In this document: piece by piece, positions 44,448-54,150 of the stretch
Layout of the letters: every line of letters begins with the position of its first letter
Position numbering within the stretch: position 1 is the stretch's first letter
Assembly: GCF_018687095.1 (NCBI RefSeq)
Contig: NZ_CP061286.1
Location: 1 to 64,000, forward strand
Source: Polynucleobacter sp. MWH-UH25E
GTDB taxonomy: Bacteria; Pseudomonadota; Gammaproteobacteria; Burkholderiales; Burkholderiaceae
Reading direction: 5' to 3'
DNA length: 64,000 nucleotides
Position numbers and translations under genes: made by a program
The notes under the pieces: generated by a model
Database searches by the model: none
What the model saw: only the letters and a program-made list of their open reading frames with translations
What the model was told of the DNA's origin: nothing

Positions 44448-44574
44448 CCTTCTGATACGACTGCAGAATGCAAGTTTGGTCGGACACTGGATCCAAGCGA
44501 TGTAGTGTTGTCCGCCAGTGATTGGTAGTGGCCAATCGCCAAATCTTTGTACAGTCGCTGAATTCGGAGATGAA

Positions 44575-47500
44575 ATGAACTATAGCTTCACCGAACGCAA
44601 GCGAGTCCGTAAAAGCTTTGCTAAGCGAGTAAATAACCATCAGGTTCCTTACCTGATCGCAACGCAGCTGGAGTCCTACGCTAAATTTTTACAGGCTGAT
44701 AAGCCGGCTACTTCTCGTATTAACGAGGGATTACAAGCTGCGTTTACATCAGCATTCCCAATTGTGTCCAACAACGGTTATGCGCGTATGGAATACGTGT
44801 CATATCAGTTGTCACAGCCACCGTTTGACGTTAAAGAATGCCAACAACGTGGTTACACATATCACTCAGCCTTGCGCGCAAAAGTTCGCTTGATTATTTA
44901 TGATCGCGAAGCGCCTACTAAGGTGAAAGAAGTAAAAGAGAGTGAAGTCTACATGGGTGAAATTCCACTCATGACAGAAAACGGCTCTTTCGTGATTAAC
45001 GGCACTGAGCGCGTAATCGTTTCTCAGTTGCACCGTTCCCCAGGCGTGTTCTTTGAGCACGATAAGGGCAAAACTCATAGCTCAGGTAAGCTACTGTTCT
45101 CAGCACGTATCATTCCTTACCGTGGTTCATGGCTCGATTTCGAGTTTGATCCAAAAGATATTCTGTATTTCCGTGTTGACCGTCGTCGTAAGATGCCTGT
45201 CACCATTTTGCTCAAGGCAATTGGCTTAAACAACGAGCAGATTCTTGCAAACTTCTTCAACTTCGATCATTTCTCATTGACTGCCAATGGCGCATCAATG
45301 GAATTTGTTCCAGAGCGTTTGCGTGGCCAGCTGGCTAGCTTTGATGTGGTTGATAAGAATGGCGTTGTAGTCATTCAAAAAGACAAGCGTATCAACGCAA
45401 AACACATACGTGAACTCGAGGCTGCCAAGACAAAAACGATTGCGGTTCCAGATGATTACTTAGTAGGTCGTGTAGTTGCGCGGAATATCGTTGATCCAGA
45501 TTCTGGTGAAATCTTGGCTTACGCTAACGATGAAATCACTGAAGAGTTGTTGGCAACATTGCGCGATGCTGGCATCAAGCAATTGGAAACCATCTACACC
45601 AACGATTTGGATTCTGGTGCGTACATTTCTCAGACATTGCGTACTGATGAAACTGCTGATCAAACAGCAGCGCGTATCGCTATCTACCGCATGATGCGTC
45701 CTGGTGAGCCTCCAACAGAAGATGCTGTTGAAGCCTTGTTCCAGCGCTTGTTCTACAGCGAAGACACTTACGATTTATCTCGTGTTGGCCGCATGAAGGT
45801 CAATAGCCGTCTTGGCCGTGCTGAGATGGAAGGCCCAATGGTCTTGTCGAATGAAGATATTCTCGACACCATTAAGTCCCTCGTAGATTTGCGTAACGGT
45901 AAAGGCGAAGTCGACGATATCGATCACTTAGGTAATCGTCGTGTACGTTGCGTTGGCGAGTTGGCTGAAAACCAATTCCGTGCTGGTTTATCACGTGTTG
46001 AGCGTGCGGTTAAAGAACGTCTCGGTCAGGCCGAAACAGAAAACCTCATGCCGCATGACTTGATTAACAGCAAGCCAATCTCTTCCGCGATTCGTGAATT
46101 CTTCGGTTCTTCACAGTTGTCCCAGTTTATGGACCAAACCAACCCACTCTCAGAGATCACGCACAAGCGTCGTATTTCTGCATTGGGACCTGGTGGTTTG
46201 ACACGCGAGCGCGCTGGTTTCGAAGTGCGCGACGTGCATCCAACCCACTACGGACGTGTTTGCCCAATTGAAACTCCAGAAGGACCAAACATTGGTTTGA
46301 TCAACTCACTCGCGTTATTTGCGCGTTTGAATGAGCATGGCTTCCTCGAGACTCCATACCGCAAGGTTTCCAATAGCAAGGTAAGCGATGAAGTGGTTTA
46401 CCTCTCTGCGATTGAAGAAGCAAAGTATGTGATTGCTCAGGCAAATGCGACGATCGACAAAAACGGTAAGTTGGCTGACGAATTAGTTTCTGCTCGTCAA
46501 GCTGGTGAAACCATGATGGTTAGCCCAGAGCGCATCGATTTCATCGACGTTGCTCCTAGCCAGATCGTTTCTGCTGCGGCTTCACTTGTTCCATTCTTAG
46601 AGCACGATGATGCGAACCGTGCGTTGATGGGTGCGAACATGCAACGTCAAGCGGTTCCTTGCTTGCGTCCAGATAAGCCATTGGTTGGTACAGGTTTGGA
46701 GCGTATTGTTGCGGTTGACTCCGGCACGGTTGTGTTGGCGGCGCGTGGCGGTATTGTGGATTATGTTGATGCGAACCGTGTTGTGATTCGTGTGAACGAT
46801 GATGAAACCGCTGCTGGTGAAGTTGGTGTGGATATTTATAACCTCATCAAGTACACCCGTTCAAACCAAAATACCAATATCAACCAGCGTCCAATCGTTC
46901 AGGTTGGTGATCGTGTAGCCCGCGGTGACGTGGTTGCTGACGGTGCATCTACCGATTTGGGCGAATTGGCTTTGGGTCAAAACATGACTGTGGCATTTAT
47001 GCCATGGAATGGTTACAACTTCGAAGATTCGATCTTGATCTCTGAGAAGGTTGTTGCTGATGATCGCTATACCTCTATTCATATTGAAGAGTTGTCAGTA
47101 GTTGCTCGTGACACCAAGTTAGGTTCAGAAGAAATTACACGCGATATCTCCAATTTGGCAGAGTCACAGCTCTCCCGTTTGGATGAGAGCGGTATTGTGT
47201 ACATCGGTGCTGAAGTAGAAGCTGGTGACGTACTTGTTGGTAAGGTCACTCCAAAGGGCGAGACTACTCTCACTCCTGAAGAGAAGTTACTGCGTGCGAT
47301 CTTCGGCGAAAAAGCATCTGATGTTAAAGATACTTCTTTGCGCGTTCCTTCCGGAATGGTTGGTACCGTTATCGATGTTCAAGTCTTCACCCGTGAAGGT
47401 ATTGAGCGCGATGCTCGTGCGCAGTCGATCATTCAAGAAGAACTGCAACGTTATCGTTTGGACTTGAATGACCAGTTGCGTATTGTTGAAGGCGATGCCT

Positions 47501-48675
47501 TTATGCGTCTAGAAAAGCTGTTGGTTGGCAAAGTTGCTAACGGCGGCCCTAAGAAATTAGCTAAAGGCACCAAGATCGACAAGGATTACCTTGCTGATTT
47601 GGATAAATACCATTGGTTTGATATTCGTCCAGCAGATGATGAAGTTGCTTCACAAGTTGAAGCGATCAAGTCTTCTATCGAAGCGAAACGTAAGCAGTTT
47701 GATGAGGCGTTCGAAGAGAAGCGCACCAAGCTTACCCAGGGCGATGATTTACAGCCTGGCGTAACGAAGATGGTTAAGGTTTACTTGGCCGTTAAGCGTC
47801 GCTTACAGCCTGGTGACAAGATGGCCGGTCGTCACGGTAACAAAGGTGTGGTCTCTAAGATTGCCCCTGCGGAAGACATGCCATTTATGGCCGACGGACG
47901 CCCTGTTGATATCGTCTTGAACCCATTAGGTGTTCCTTCCCGTATGAACGTTGGCCAGATTTTGGAAACCCACTTAGGTTGGGCTGCCCAAGGTATTGGT
48001 AAACGTATCGATGAAATGGTTCGTCAACAAGCTAAGCAAGCTGAACTGCGTAAGTTCTTCAAGCAGCTTTACAACGAAACTGGTCGTCAAGAAGACATCG
48101 ACAATTTCACTGATGAGCAAATCAACGCATTGGCTGAGAACTTACGCCAAGGCTTGCCATTTGCAACTCCAGTGTTTGACGGTGCTACTGAGGCTGAAAT
48201 TGGTCGCATGCTTGAATTGGCATACCCAGAAGAGGTTGCTAAGTCATTGCAGATGACTCCATCACGCCAGCAAATGGTTCTGTTTGATGGCCGTACTGGT
48301 GATCAGTTTGAGCGTCCTGTAACTGTTGGCGTAATGCACGTCTTGAAACTCCACCACTTGGTAGATGACAAGATGCATGCACGTTCAACCGGACCTTACT
48401 CCTTAGTAACGCAGCAGCCATTGGGCGGTAAAGCTCAGTTTGGTGGTCAGCGCTTTGGTGAGATGGAAGTCTGGGCCCTCGAAGCATACGGTGCTTCATA
48501 TGTCTTGCAAGAAATGCTGACAGTGAAGTCCGATGACGTCACAGGCCGAACCAAGGTTTATGAAAACATCGTCAAGGGCGAGCACACGATTGATGCTGGC
48601 ATGCCCGAATCCTTCAACGTTCTCGTGAAAGAGATCCGTTCGTTAGGTATTGACATTGACATGGAGCGCAACTGA
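44575..48675 (+). CDS. rpoB: RNA polymerase subunit beta
   Basis: Beta, with beta', forms the catalytic core of RNA polymerase. From ATG 44575, nine bases beyond a GGAGA site, it is 1,366 residues (E. coli 1,342). The frame is open for 19 codons upstream, but these do not resemble the family. The rifampicin-pocket segment FGSSQLSQFMDQTNPLSEIT and RRISALGPGGL are wild type in form, and GRHGNKGVVSKI marks the C-terminal core. The stop is one base before the rpoC start. Confidence 0.97.
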   Translation: MNYSFTERKRVRKSFAKRVNNHQVPYLIATQLESYAKFLQADKPATSRINEGLQAAFTSAFPIVSNNGYARMEYVSYQLSQPPFDVKECQQRGYTYHSALRAKVRLIIYDREAPTKVKEVKESEVYMGEIPLMTENGSFVINGTERVIVSQLHRSPGVFFEHDKGKTHSSGKLLFSARIIPYRGSWLDFEFDPKDILYFRVDRRRKMPVTILLKAIGLNNEQILANFFNFDHFSLTANGASMEFVPERLRGQLASFDVVDKNGVVVIQKDKRINAKHIRELEAAKTKTIAVPDDYLVGRVVARNIVDPDSGEILAYANDEITEELLATLRDAGIKQLETIYTNDLDSGAYISQTLRTDETADQTAARIAIYRMMRPGEPPTEDAVEALFQRLFYSEDTYDLSRVGRMKVNSRLGRAEMEGPMVLSNEDILDTIKSLVDLRNGKGEVDDIDHLGNRRVRCVGELAENQFRAGLSRVERAVKERLGQAETENLMPHDLINSKPISSAIREFFGSSQLSQFMDQTNPLSEITHKRRISALGPGGLTRERAGFEVRDVHPTHYGRVCPIETPEGPNIGLINSLALFARLNEHGFLETPYRKVSNSKVSDEVVYLSAIEEAKYVIAQANATIDKNGKLADELVSARQAGETMMVSPERIDFIDVAPSQIVSAAASLVPFLEHDDANRALMGANMQRQAVPCLRPDKPLVGTGLERIVAVDSGTVVLAARGGIVDYVDANRVVIRVNDDETAAGEVGVDIYNLIKYTRSNQNTNINQRPIVQVGDRVARGDVVADGASTDLGELALGQNMTVAFMPWNGYNFEDSILISEKVVADDRYTSIHIEELSVVARDTKLGSEEITRDISNLAESQLSRLDESGIVYIGAEVEAGDVLVGKVTPKGETTLTPEEKLLRAIFGEKASDVKDTSLRVPSGMVGTVIDVQVFTREGIERDARAQSIIQEELQRYRLDLNDQLRIVEGDAFMRLEKLLVGKVANGGPKKLAKGTKIDKDYLADLDKYHWFDIRPADDEVASQVEAIKSSIEAKRKQFDEAFEEKRTKLTQGDDLQPGVTKMVKVYLAVKRRLQPGDKMAGRHGNKGVVSKIAPAEDMPFMADGRPVDIVLNPLGVPSRMNVGQILETHLGWAAQGIGKRIDEMVRQQAKQAELRKFFKQLYNETGRQEDIDNFTDEQINALAENLRQGLPFATPVFDGATEAEIGRMLELAYPEEVAKSLQMTPSRQQMVLFDGRTGDQFERPVTVGVMHVLKLHHLVDDKMHARSTGPYSLVTQQPLGGKAQFGGQRFGEMEVWALEAYGASYVLQEMLTVKSDDVTGRTKVYENIVKGEHTIDAGMPESFNVLVKEIRSLGIDIDMERN

Positions 48676-48676
48676 T

Positions 48677-51600
48677 ATGAAAGCATTGCTCGATTTATTT
48701 AAGCAAACGCAGGGTGATGAGCAGTTTGATGTCATCAAGATTGGCCTCGCATCCCCTGAGAAGATTCGCTCATGGTCTTTTGGTGAAGTACGCAAACCAG
48801 AAACCATCAACTACCGGACTTTTAAGCCCGAGCGTGATGGTTTGTTCTGCGCCAAGATTTTTGGACCAACTAAAGACTACGAGTGCTTATGCGGTAAGTA
48901 CAAGCGCTTAAAGTTCCGTGGCGTTATCTGTGAGAAGTGTGGTGTTGAAGTTACTCTCGCTAAGGTGCGTCGTGAGCGCATGGGCCACATTGAGTTGGCA
49001 GCCCCTGTCGCGCATATTTGGTTCTTAAAGTCCCTGCCATCCCGTTTGGGCATGGTTCTCGATATGACATTGCGTGATATTGAGCGTGTTCTTTACTTTG
49101 AAGCATATGTAGTGGTAGATCCTGGCATGACTCCTGAAGGCGCGATGAAGCGCGGTCAGATCATGTCTGAAGATGAGTACATTGCTAAGACCGAAGAATA
49201 TGGTGACGGTGCGTTTACTGCCATCATGGGCGCGGAAGGTATTCGTGAACTCTTGCGCTCGATTGATATCGATCGCGAAGTAGAGACGATTCGTGCTGAA
49301 TTAAAAGCAACTGGTAGCGATGCCAAGATCAAGAAATACGCTAAGCGCTTAAAAGTGCTTGAGGCGTTCCAAAGCTCAGGTATTAAGCCTGACTGGATGA
49401 TCATGGAAGTATTGCCAGTATTGCCGCCAGAATTGCGCCCATTGGTGCCATTGGATGGCGGTCGCTTTGCTACTTCTGATTTGAACGACCTCTATCGTCG
49501 TGTAATTAACCGTAACAATCGTTTGAAGCGTTTGTTGGAATTGCGCGCACCAGAGATCATCGTGCGTAACGAAAAACGGATGTTGCAAGAAGCCGTTGAC
49601 TCATTGCTCGACAACGGTCGTCGCGGTAAGGCTATGACAGGCGCTAACAAGCGTCCTCTCAAGTCCTTGGCTGAGATGATTAAAGGTAAGAGCGGTCGTT
49701 TCCGTCAAAACTTGCTCGGTAAACGTGTTGACTACTCCGGTCGTTCAGTGATCGTGGTTGGCCCTACATTGAAATTGCATCAGTGCGGCTTACCAAAATT
49801 GATGGCGCTCGAGCTGTTCAAGCCATTCATTTTCAACAAGCTTGAGACTTTGGGAATTGCAACCACGATTAAGGCTGCGAAGAAAGAAGTTGAGAGTCAA
49901 ACTCCAATCGTTTGGGACATTCTCGAAGAAGTAATTCGTGAACATCCAATCATGTTGAACCGTGCTCCTACATTGCACCGTCTTGGCATTCAGGCTTTCG
50001 AGCCAATGTTGATTGAAGGCAAGGCAATCCAATTGCACCCATTAGTCTGCGCGGCATTTAACGCGGACTTTGACGGTGACCAAATGGCGGTTCACGTTCC
50101 TTTGTCGCTCGAAGCACAAATGGAAGCACGTACATTGATGTTGGCTTCGAACAACGTATTGTTCCCAGCTAACGGCGAGCCATCTATCGTTCCTTCACAG
50201 GACGTGGTGTTGGGTCTGTACTACGCTACGCGAGACAAGATCAACGGCAAAGGCGAAGGTATGGTTTTTGCCAACATTACTGAAGTAGTACGCGCATACG
50301 AAGCAGGTCAAGTTGAATTGGCCTCTCGTGTTGCTGTGCGTATTACTGAGTATGAAGTGGTGGATAAGAAGGCAGAAGGCGATGCGCGTTTTGCTGAGAA
50401 GACCAAGATCTATCAAACGTCAGTTGGCCGTGCAATCCTCTCAGAGATTTTGCCTAAGGGTATGTCTTTTGAGGAAATCAACAAGCCTTTGAAGAAAAAA
50501 GAAATCTCACGCTTGATCAACACTTCATTCCGCAAGTGTGGTCTGCGCGAGACTGTCATTTTTGCTGACCGTTTGTTGCAGTCCGGTTTCCGCTTGGCTA
50601 CTAAAGCTGGTATCTCGATTGCCATCGATGATATGTTGATTCCAACTTCTAAAGAGCGCATCATTACTGAAGCGTCTACCAAGGTTAAGGAATACGACAA
50701 GCAGTTCATGTCAGGCCTCGTAACCAATCAAGAGCGTTATAACAACGTGGTTGATATTTGGGGTGCTGCAGGTGATCAAGTTGGTAAGGCCATGATGGAC
50801 GAGCTTTCACACGTTGATGTGCTCGACCGTAACGGTAAAACTGCTCGCCAAGAATCCTTTAACTCCATCTACATGATGGCGGACTCTGGTGCGCGTGGAT
50901 CTGCTGCACAGATTCGTCAATTGGCTGGTATGCGTGGATTGATGGCTAAGCCAGACGGTTCCATTATTGAAACCCCAATTACTGCGAACTTCCGTGAAGG
51001 TTTGAATGTGTTGCAGTACTTCATTTCAACTCACGGTGCTCGTAAAGGTCTAGCTGATACTGCGTTGAAGACAGCGAACTCCGGTTACTTAACACGTCGT
51101 TTATGTGACGTTACCCAAGATCTCGTGGTAATCGAAGAAGATTGCGGCGCATCTACTGGTGTAACTATGAAGGCGCTTGTTGAGGGCGGCGAAATCATTG
51201 AAGCATTGCGTGATCGTATTTTGGGTCGCGTATGCATTGGCGACATCGTTCACCCTGATACACAAGAAGTGATTGTTCCTAACGACACATTGCTTGACGA
51301 AGATCACGTTGATCAAATCGTTGCATTGGGTATCGATGAAGTTAAGGTTCGTACAGTTCTTTCTTGCCAAACTCGTTATGGTTTGTGCGCGAAGTGCTAC
51401 GGACGTGACTTAGGTCGCGGTGGTTTGGTCAACGTTGGCGAGGCAGTTGGTGTGATTGCCGCTCAGTCCATCGGAGAGCCAGGCACACAGTTGACCATGC
51501 GCACCTTCCACATCGGTGGTGCTGCATCACGTGCTTTAGTTGCAAGCAATATTGAAGCTAAATCGAATGGTTCCTTGAAGTTCTCCGGCACGATGCGTGT

Positions 51601-52939
51601 TGTGAAGAATGCGAAGGGCGAGCAGATTGTGATTTCACGTTCTGGTGAAGCCTTGATCGTTGATGACAACGGTCGTGAGCGCGAGCGTCATAAAGTGCCT
51701 TACGGTGCAACTCTCTTGTTAAAAGAAGGCGCAGCAGTCAAGGCAGGCGCAAGCTTGGCGACCTGGGATCCATTAACACGTCCGATTATTTCTGAGTATG
51801 CTGGTATTGCACGCTTTGACAACGTTGAAGAAGGCGTAACTGTTGCTAAGCAGGTTGACGAAGTTACTGGCCTTTCCACTTTGGTGGTCATTGACGGTAA
51901 GCGTCGTTCTGCGGCAAGCAAAGGCGTTCGCCCAGTGATCAACTTAGTTGATGACAAGGGCAATGACGTGATGATCGCTGGTACTGATCACCCAGTAAAC
52001 ATTGGCCTCCAAGTGGGCGCTTTGATTACTGTTAAAGATGGTCAGAAGGTTGAAGTCGGTGAAGTATTGGCTCGTATTCCAATCGAATCCCAGAAGACTC
52101 GCGACATTACCGGTGGTTTGCCACGCGTTGCTGAACTCTTTGAAGCGCGTTCACCAAAAGATGCTGCTGTATTGGCAAAAGTGACTGGAACTGTTTCCTT
52201 CGGTAAAGAAACCAAAGGTAAGCAACGTTTGGTCATTACCGATATGGATGGCGAAGCTAATGAATTCTTGATTCCAAAAGAGAAGCAAGTTCTTGTTCAC
52301 GACGGTCAAGTGGTGAACAAGGGCGAGATGATTGTGGAAGGCCCTGCCGATCCACATGACATCTTGACTCTCAAAGGTATTGAAGAGTTGGCGATTTACA
52401 TCGTTGATGAAGTGCAGGACGTTTATCGTCTCCAGGGCGTGAAGATTAATGACAAGCACATTGAAGTTATCGTGCGTCAGATGTTGCGTCGTGTTCAGGT
52501 AACTGATCCAGGCGACACCACATTCATCCCAGGTGAGCAAGTAGAGCGTTCTAAGCTCTATGACGAGAATGACCGCGTCATCGCCGAAGGTAAGCGCCCA
52601 GCTTCATTCGATAACGTATTGCTTGGTATTACTAAAGCATCGTTGTCGACAGACAGCTTCATTTCAGCGGCTTCTTTCCAAGAAACCACCCGCGTATTGA
52701 CCGAAGCCGCAATTATGGGCAAGACCGATACACTCCGTGGCCTCAAGGAAAACGTCATTATTGGTCGTCTGATCCCTGCTGGTACCGGCTTGTCTTATCG
52801 CCGCGCTCGCAAGGTCAGAGAGCAATTCGAGCGTGATCGCGCTCAAATGATTGCTGCCGAGGAAGAAGCAATGGCTAGCGCCCCTGTGGAAATAGAGGCC
52901 GAAGTCATCGCTCCTACTGGGGAGGCTGATCCGAGCTAA
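48677..52939 (+). CDS. rpoC: RNA polymerase subunit beta'
   Basis: Beta' holds the active-site magnesium. From ATG 48677 it is 1,420 residues (E. coli 1,407). The zinc ribbon CLCGKYKRLKFRGVICEKCG is near 70, the catalytic NADFDGDQMAVH near 459, and the second zinc site includes CQTRYGLCAKCYGRDLGRG near 900. An open frame starts 27 bases earlier inside rpoB, but M-KALLDLFKQTQ is the family start. A terminator follows at 52950. Confidence 0.97.
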   Translation: MKALLDLFKQTQGDEQFDVIKIGLASPEKIRSWSFGEVRKPETINYRTFKPERDGLFCAKIFGPTKDYECLCGKYKRLKFRGVICEKCGVEVTLAKVRRERMGHIELAAPVAHIWFLKSLPSRLGMVLDMTLRDIERVLYFEAYVVVDPGMTPEGAMKRGQIMSEDEYIAKTEEYGDGAFTAIMGAEGIRELLRSIDIDREVETIRAELKATGSDAKIKKYAKRLKVLEAFQSSGIKPDWMIMEVLPVLPPELRPLVPLDGGRFATSDLNDLYRRVINRNNRLKRLLELRAPEIIVRNEKRMLQEAVDSLLDNGRRGKAMTGANKRPLKSLAEMIKGKSGRFRQNLLGKRVDYSGRSVIVVGPTLKLHQCGLPKLMALELFKPFIFNKLETLGIATTIKAAKKEVESQTPIVWDILEEVIREHPIMLNRAPTLHRLGIQAFEPMLIEGKAIQLHPLVCAAFNADFDGDQMAVHVPLSLEAQMEARTLMLASNNVLFPANGEPSIVPSQDVVLGLYYATRDKINGKGEGMVFANITEVVRAYEAGQVELASRVAVRITEYEVVDKKAEGDARFAEKTKIYQTSVGRAILSEILPKGMSFEEINKPLKKKEISRLINTSFRKCGLRETVIFADRLLQSGFRLATKAGISIAIDDMLIPTSKERIITEASTKVKEYDKQFMSGLVTNQERYNNVVDIWGAAGDQVGKAMMDELSHVDVLDRNGKTARQESFNSIYMMADSGARGSAAQIRQLAGMRGLMAKPDGSIIETPITANFREGLNVLQYFISTHGARKGLADTALKTANSGYLTRRLCDVTQDLVVIEEDCGASTGVTMKALVEGGEIIEALRDRILGRVCIGDIVHPDTQEVIVPNDTLLDEDHVDQIVALGIDEVKVRTVLSCQTRYGLCAKCYGRDLGRGGLVNVGEAVGVIAAQSIGEPGTQLTMRTFHIGGAASRALVASNIEAKSNGSLKFSGTMRVVKNAKGEQIVISRSGEALIVDDNGRERERHKVPYGATLLLKEGAAVKAGASLATWDPLTRPIISEYAGIARFDNVEEGVTVAKQVDEVTGLSTLVVIDGKRRSAASKGVRPVINLVDDKGNDVMIAGTDHPVNIGLQVGALITVKDGQKVEVGEVLARIPIESQKTRDITGGLPRVAELFEARSPKDAAVLAKVTGTVSFGKETKGKQRLVITDMDGEANEFLIPKEKQVLVHDGQVVNKGEMIVEGPADPHDILTLKGIEELAIYIVDEVQDVYRLQGVKINDKHIEVIVRQMLRRVQVTDPGDTTFIPGEQVERSKLYDENDRVIAEGKRPASFDNVLLGITKASLSTDSFISAASFQETTRVLTEAAIMGKTDTLRGLKENVIIGRLIPAGTGLSYRRARKVREQFERDRAQMIAAEEEAMASAPVEIEAEVIAPTGEADPS

Positions 52940-52949
52940 TTTGGTAATT

Positions 52950-52971
52950 CTGGCCACAAATGGCCAGTTTT
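52950..52971 (+). terminator. Terminator after rpoC
   Basis: CTGGCCA (52950-52956), loop CAAA and TGGCCAG (52961-52967) form a perfect stem followed by TTTT. It ends the rplJL-rpoBC transcript 13 bases before the str promoter -35. Confidence 0.85.
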
Positions 52972-52983
52972 CCCCCATTTAGG

Positions 52984-53012
52984 TTGACGGGGAAGGCTGG
53001 CCAAGCTAGAAT
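52984..53012 (+). promoter_or_regulatory. Promoter of the str operon
   Basis: TTGACG (52984-52989), a 17-base spacer and TAGAAT (53007-53012) form a strong sigma-70-type promoter, leaving a leader of about 100 bases ahead of rpsL. Confidence 0.8.
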
Positions 53013-53117
53013 GCTGAGTTCTACTGATTCAGAAGAGGGTCTTTTTGACCTAGAAATTCTCTAAGTCATTGATTTTCTTGAAGAAAGCAACAAAGAAGTA
53101 CTAACCGAGCTATTTTT

Positions 53118-53498
53118 ATGCCAACAATTAATCAACTATTACGCAAGCCAAGAACAAGGCTTACCGTTAAAAGCAAGAGCCCTGCGCTGCAAAACAGCCC
53201 GCAGCGCCGTGGTGTATGTACCCGTGTGTACACAACCACTCCTAAAAAGCCTAACTCTGCGCTTCGTAAAGTAGCCAAAGTTCGCTTGACCAATGGTTTT
53301 GAAGTGATTTCATACATTGGTGGTGAAGGCCACAACCTCCAGGAACACTCTGTAGTGTTGATCCGTGGTGGTCGTGTAAAGGACTTGCCAGGTGTGCGTT
53401 ACCACATCGTTCGCGGTTCTTTGGACTTGCAAGGTGTTAAAGATCGTAAGCAAGCACGTTCTAAATACGGTGCTAAGCGCGCTAAGAAAGCTGCTTAA
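53118..53498 (+). CDS. rpsL: 30S ribosomal protein S12
   Basis: S12 lies at the decoding centre. The 126-residue protein has TTPKKPNSALRKVAKVRL with the lysine of PKKPNS, and KDLPGVRYHIVRG near 88; both are sites where changes give streptomycin resistance, and both look wild type. Length equals most proteobacteria (124-126). First gene of the str operon. Confidence 0.97.
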   Translation: MPTINQLLRKPRTRLTVKSKSPALQNSPQRRGVCTRVYTTTPKKPNSALRKVAKVRLTNGFEVISYIGGEGHNLQEHSVVLIRGGRVKDLPGVRYHIVRGSLDLQGVKDRKQARSKYGAKRAKKAA

Positions 53499-53607
53499 TT
53501 TTTAATTAAGCAGTTGTAGTTGCAGTAAGTCACTTTTGTCAGACTTAAAAGGCAAGTAAGTGGCTGTTCCGTTTAAGAATTTTCTTAAATAGTAGAGCAG
53601 CCGGAGC

Positions 53608-53629
53608 GGGTAGTTCATGTGAACTGCCC
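53608..53629 (+). promoter_or_regulatory. Hairpin in the rpsL-rpsG spacer (candidate S7 site)
   Basis: GGGTAGTTC (53608-53616) and GAACTGCCC (53621-53629), with one T-G pair and loop ATGT, form a nine-base-pair stem. It lies 14 bases before the GGAG site of rpsG (start at 53653). In E. coli, S7 represses the operon by binding the rpsL-rpsG spacer; this could be the equivalent. Confidence 0.5.
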
Positions 53630-53652
53630 CTAACTGAACTGAAGGAGTAGTT

Positions 53653-54123
53653 ATGCCACGTCGTCGTGAAGTTCCCAAACGGGAAATTTTGCCGGACCCA
53701 AAATTCGGTAATGTAGAAGTAGCTAAATTCATGAACGTCCTCATGTTGGACGGCAAGAAATCGGTTGCAGAGCGCATTGTTTACGGTGCCTTTGATCACA
53801 TCGAGAAAAAAGCAAACAAAGAACCCCTCGAAATTTTTTCAACAGCCATGGGCAACGTTAAGCCAATGGTTGAGGTGAAGAGCCGCCGCGTTGGTGGTGC
53901 TAACTATCAAGTTCCTGTTGAAGTTCGTCCATCACGTCGTTCCGCTTTGGCAATGCGCTGGTTGCGTGAAGCCGCTAAGAAGCGTGGCGAAAAATCGATG
54001 GCTCAACGTTTGGCCAACGAATTATTAGAGGCTGCTGAAGGTCGTGGCGGCGCAATGAAGAAGCGTGAAGAAGTTCACCGTATGGCAGAAGCTAACAAGG
54101 CTTTCTCACATTTCCGCTTCTAA
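53653..54123 (+). CDS. rpsG: 30S ribosomal protein S7
   Basis: S7 nucleates assembly of the 30S head. The 156-residue protein has the family start MPRRREVPKREILPDPKFG and the conserved VGGANYQVPVEVRPSRR near 75-91. Length matches E. coli. The 154-base spacer from rpsL contains a hairpin at 53608. Confidence 0.97.
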   Translation: MPRRREVPKREILPDPKFGNVEVAKFMNVLMLDGKKSVAERIVYGAFDHIEKKANKEPLEIFSTAMGNVKPMVEVKSRRVGGANYQVPVEVRPSRRSALAMRWLREAAKKRGEKSMAQRLANELLEAAEGRGGAMKKREEVHRMAEANKAFSHFRF

Positions 54124-54150
54124 TCGAATAGTTAAGAAAAGGCATAAACA

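Noticed and set aside
44518..44574. Upstream start for rpoB inside the leader
   Set aside because: The extension does not resemble beta subunits, and a good GGAGA site precedes ATG 44575.
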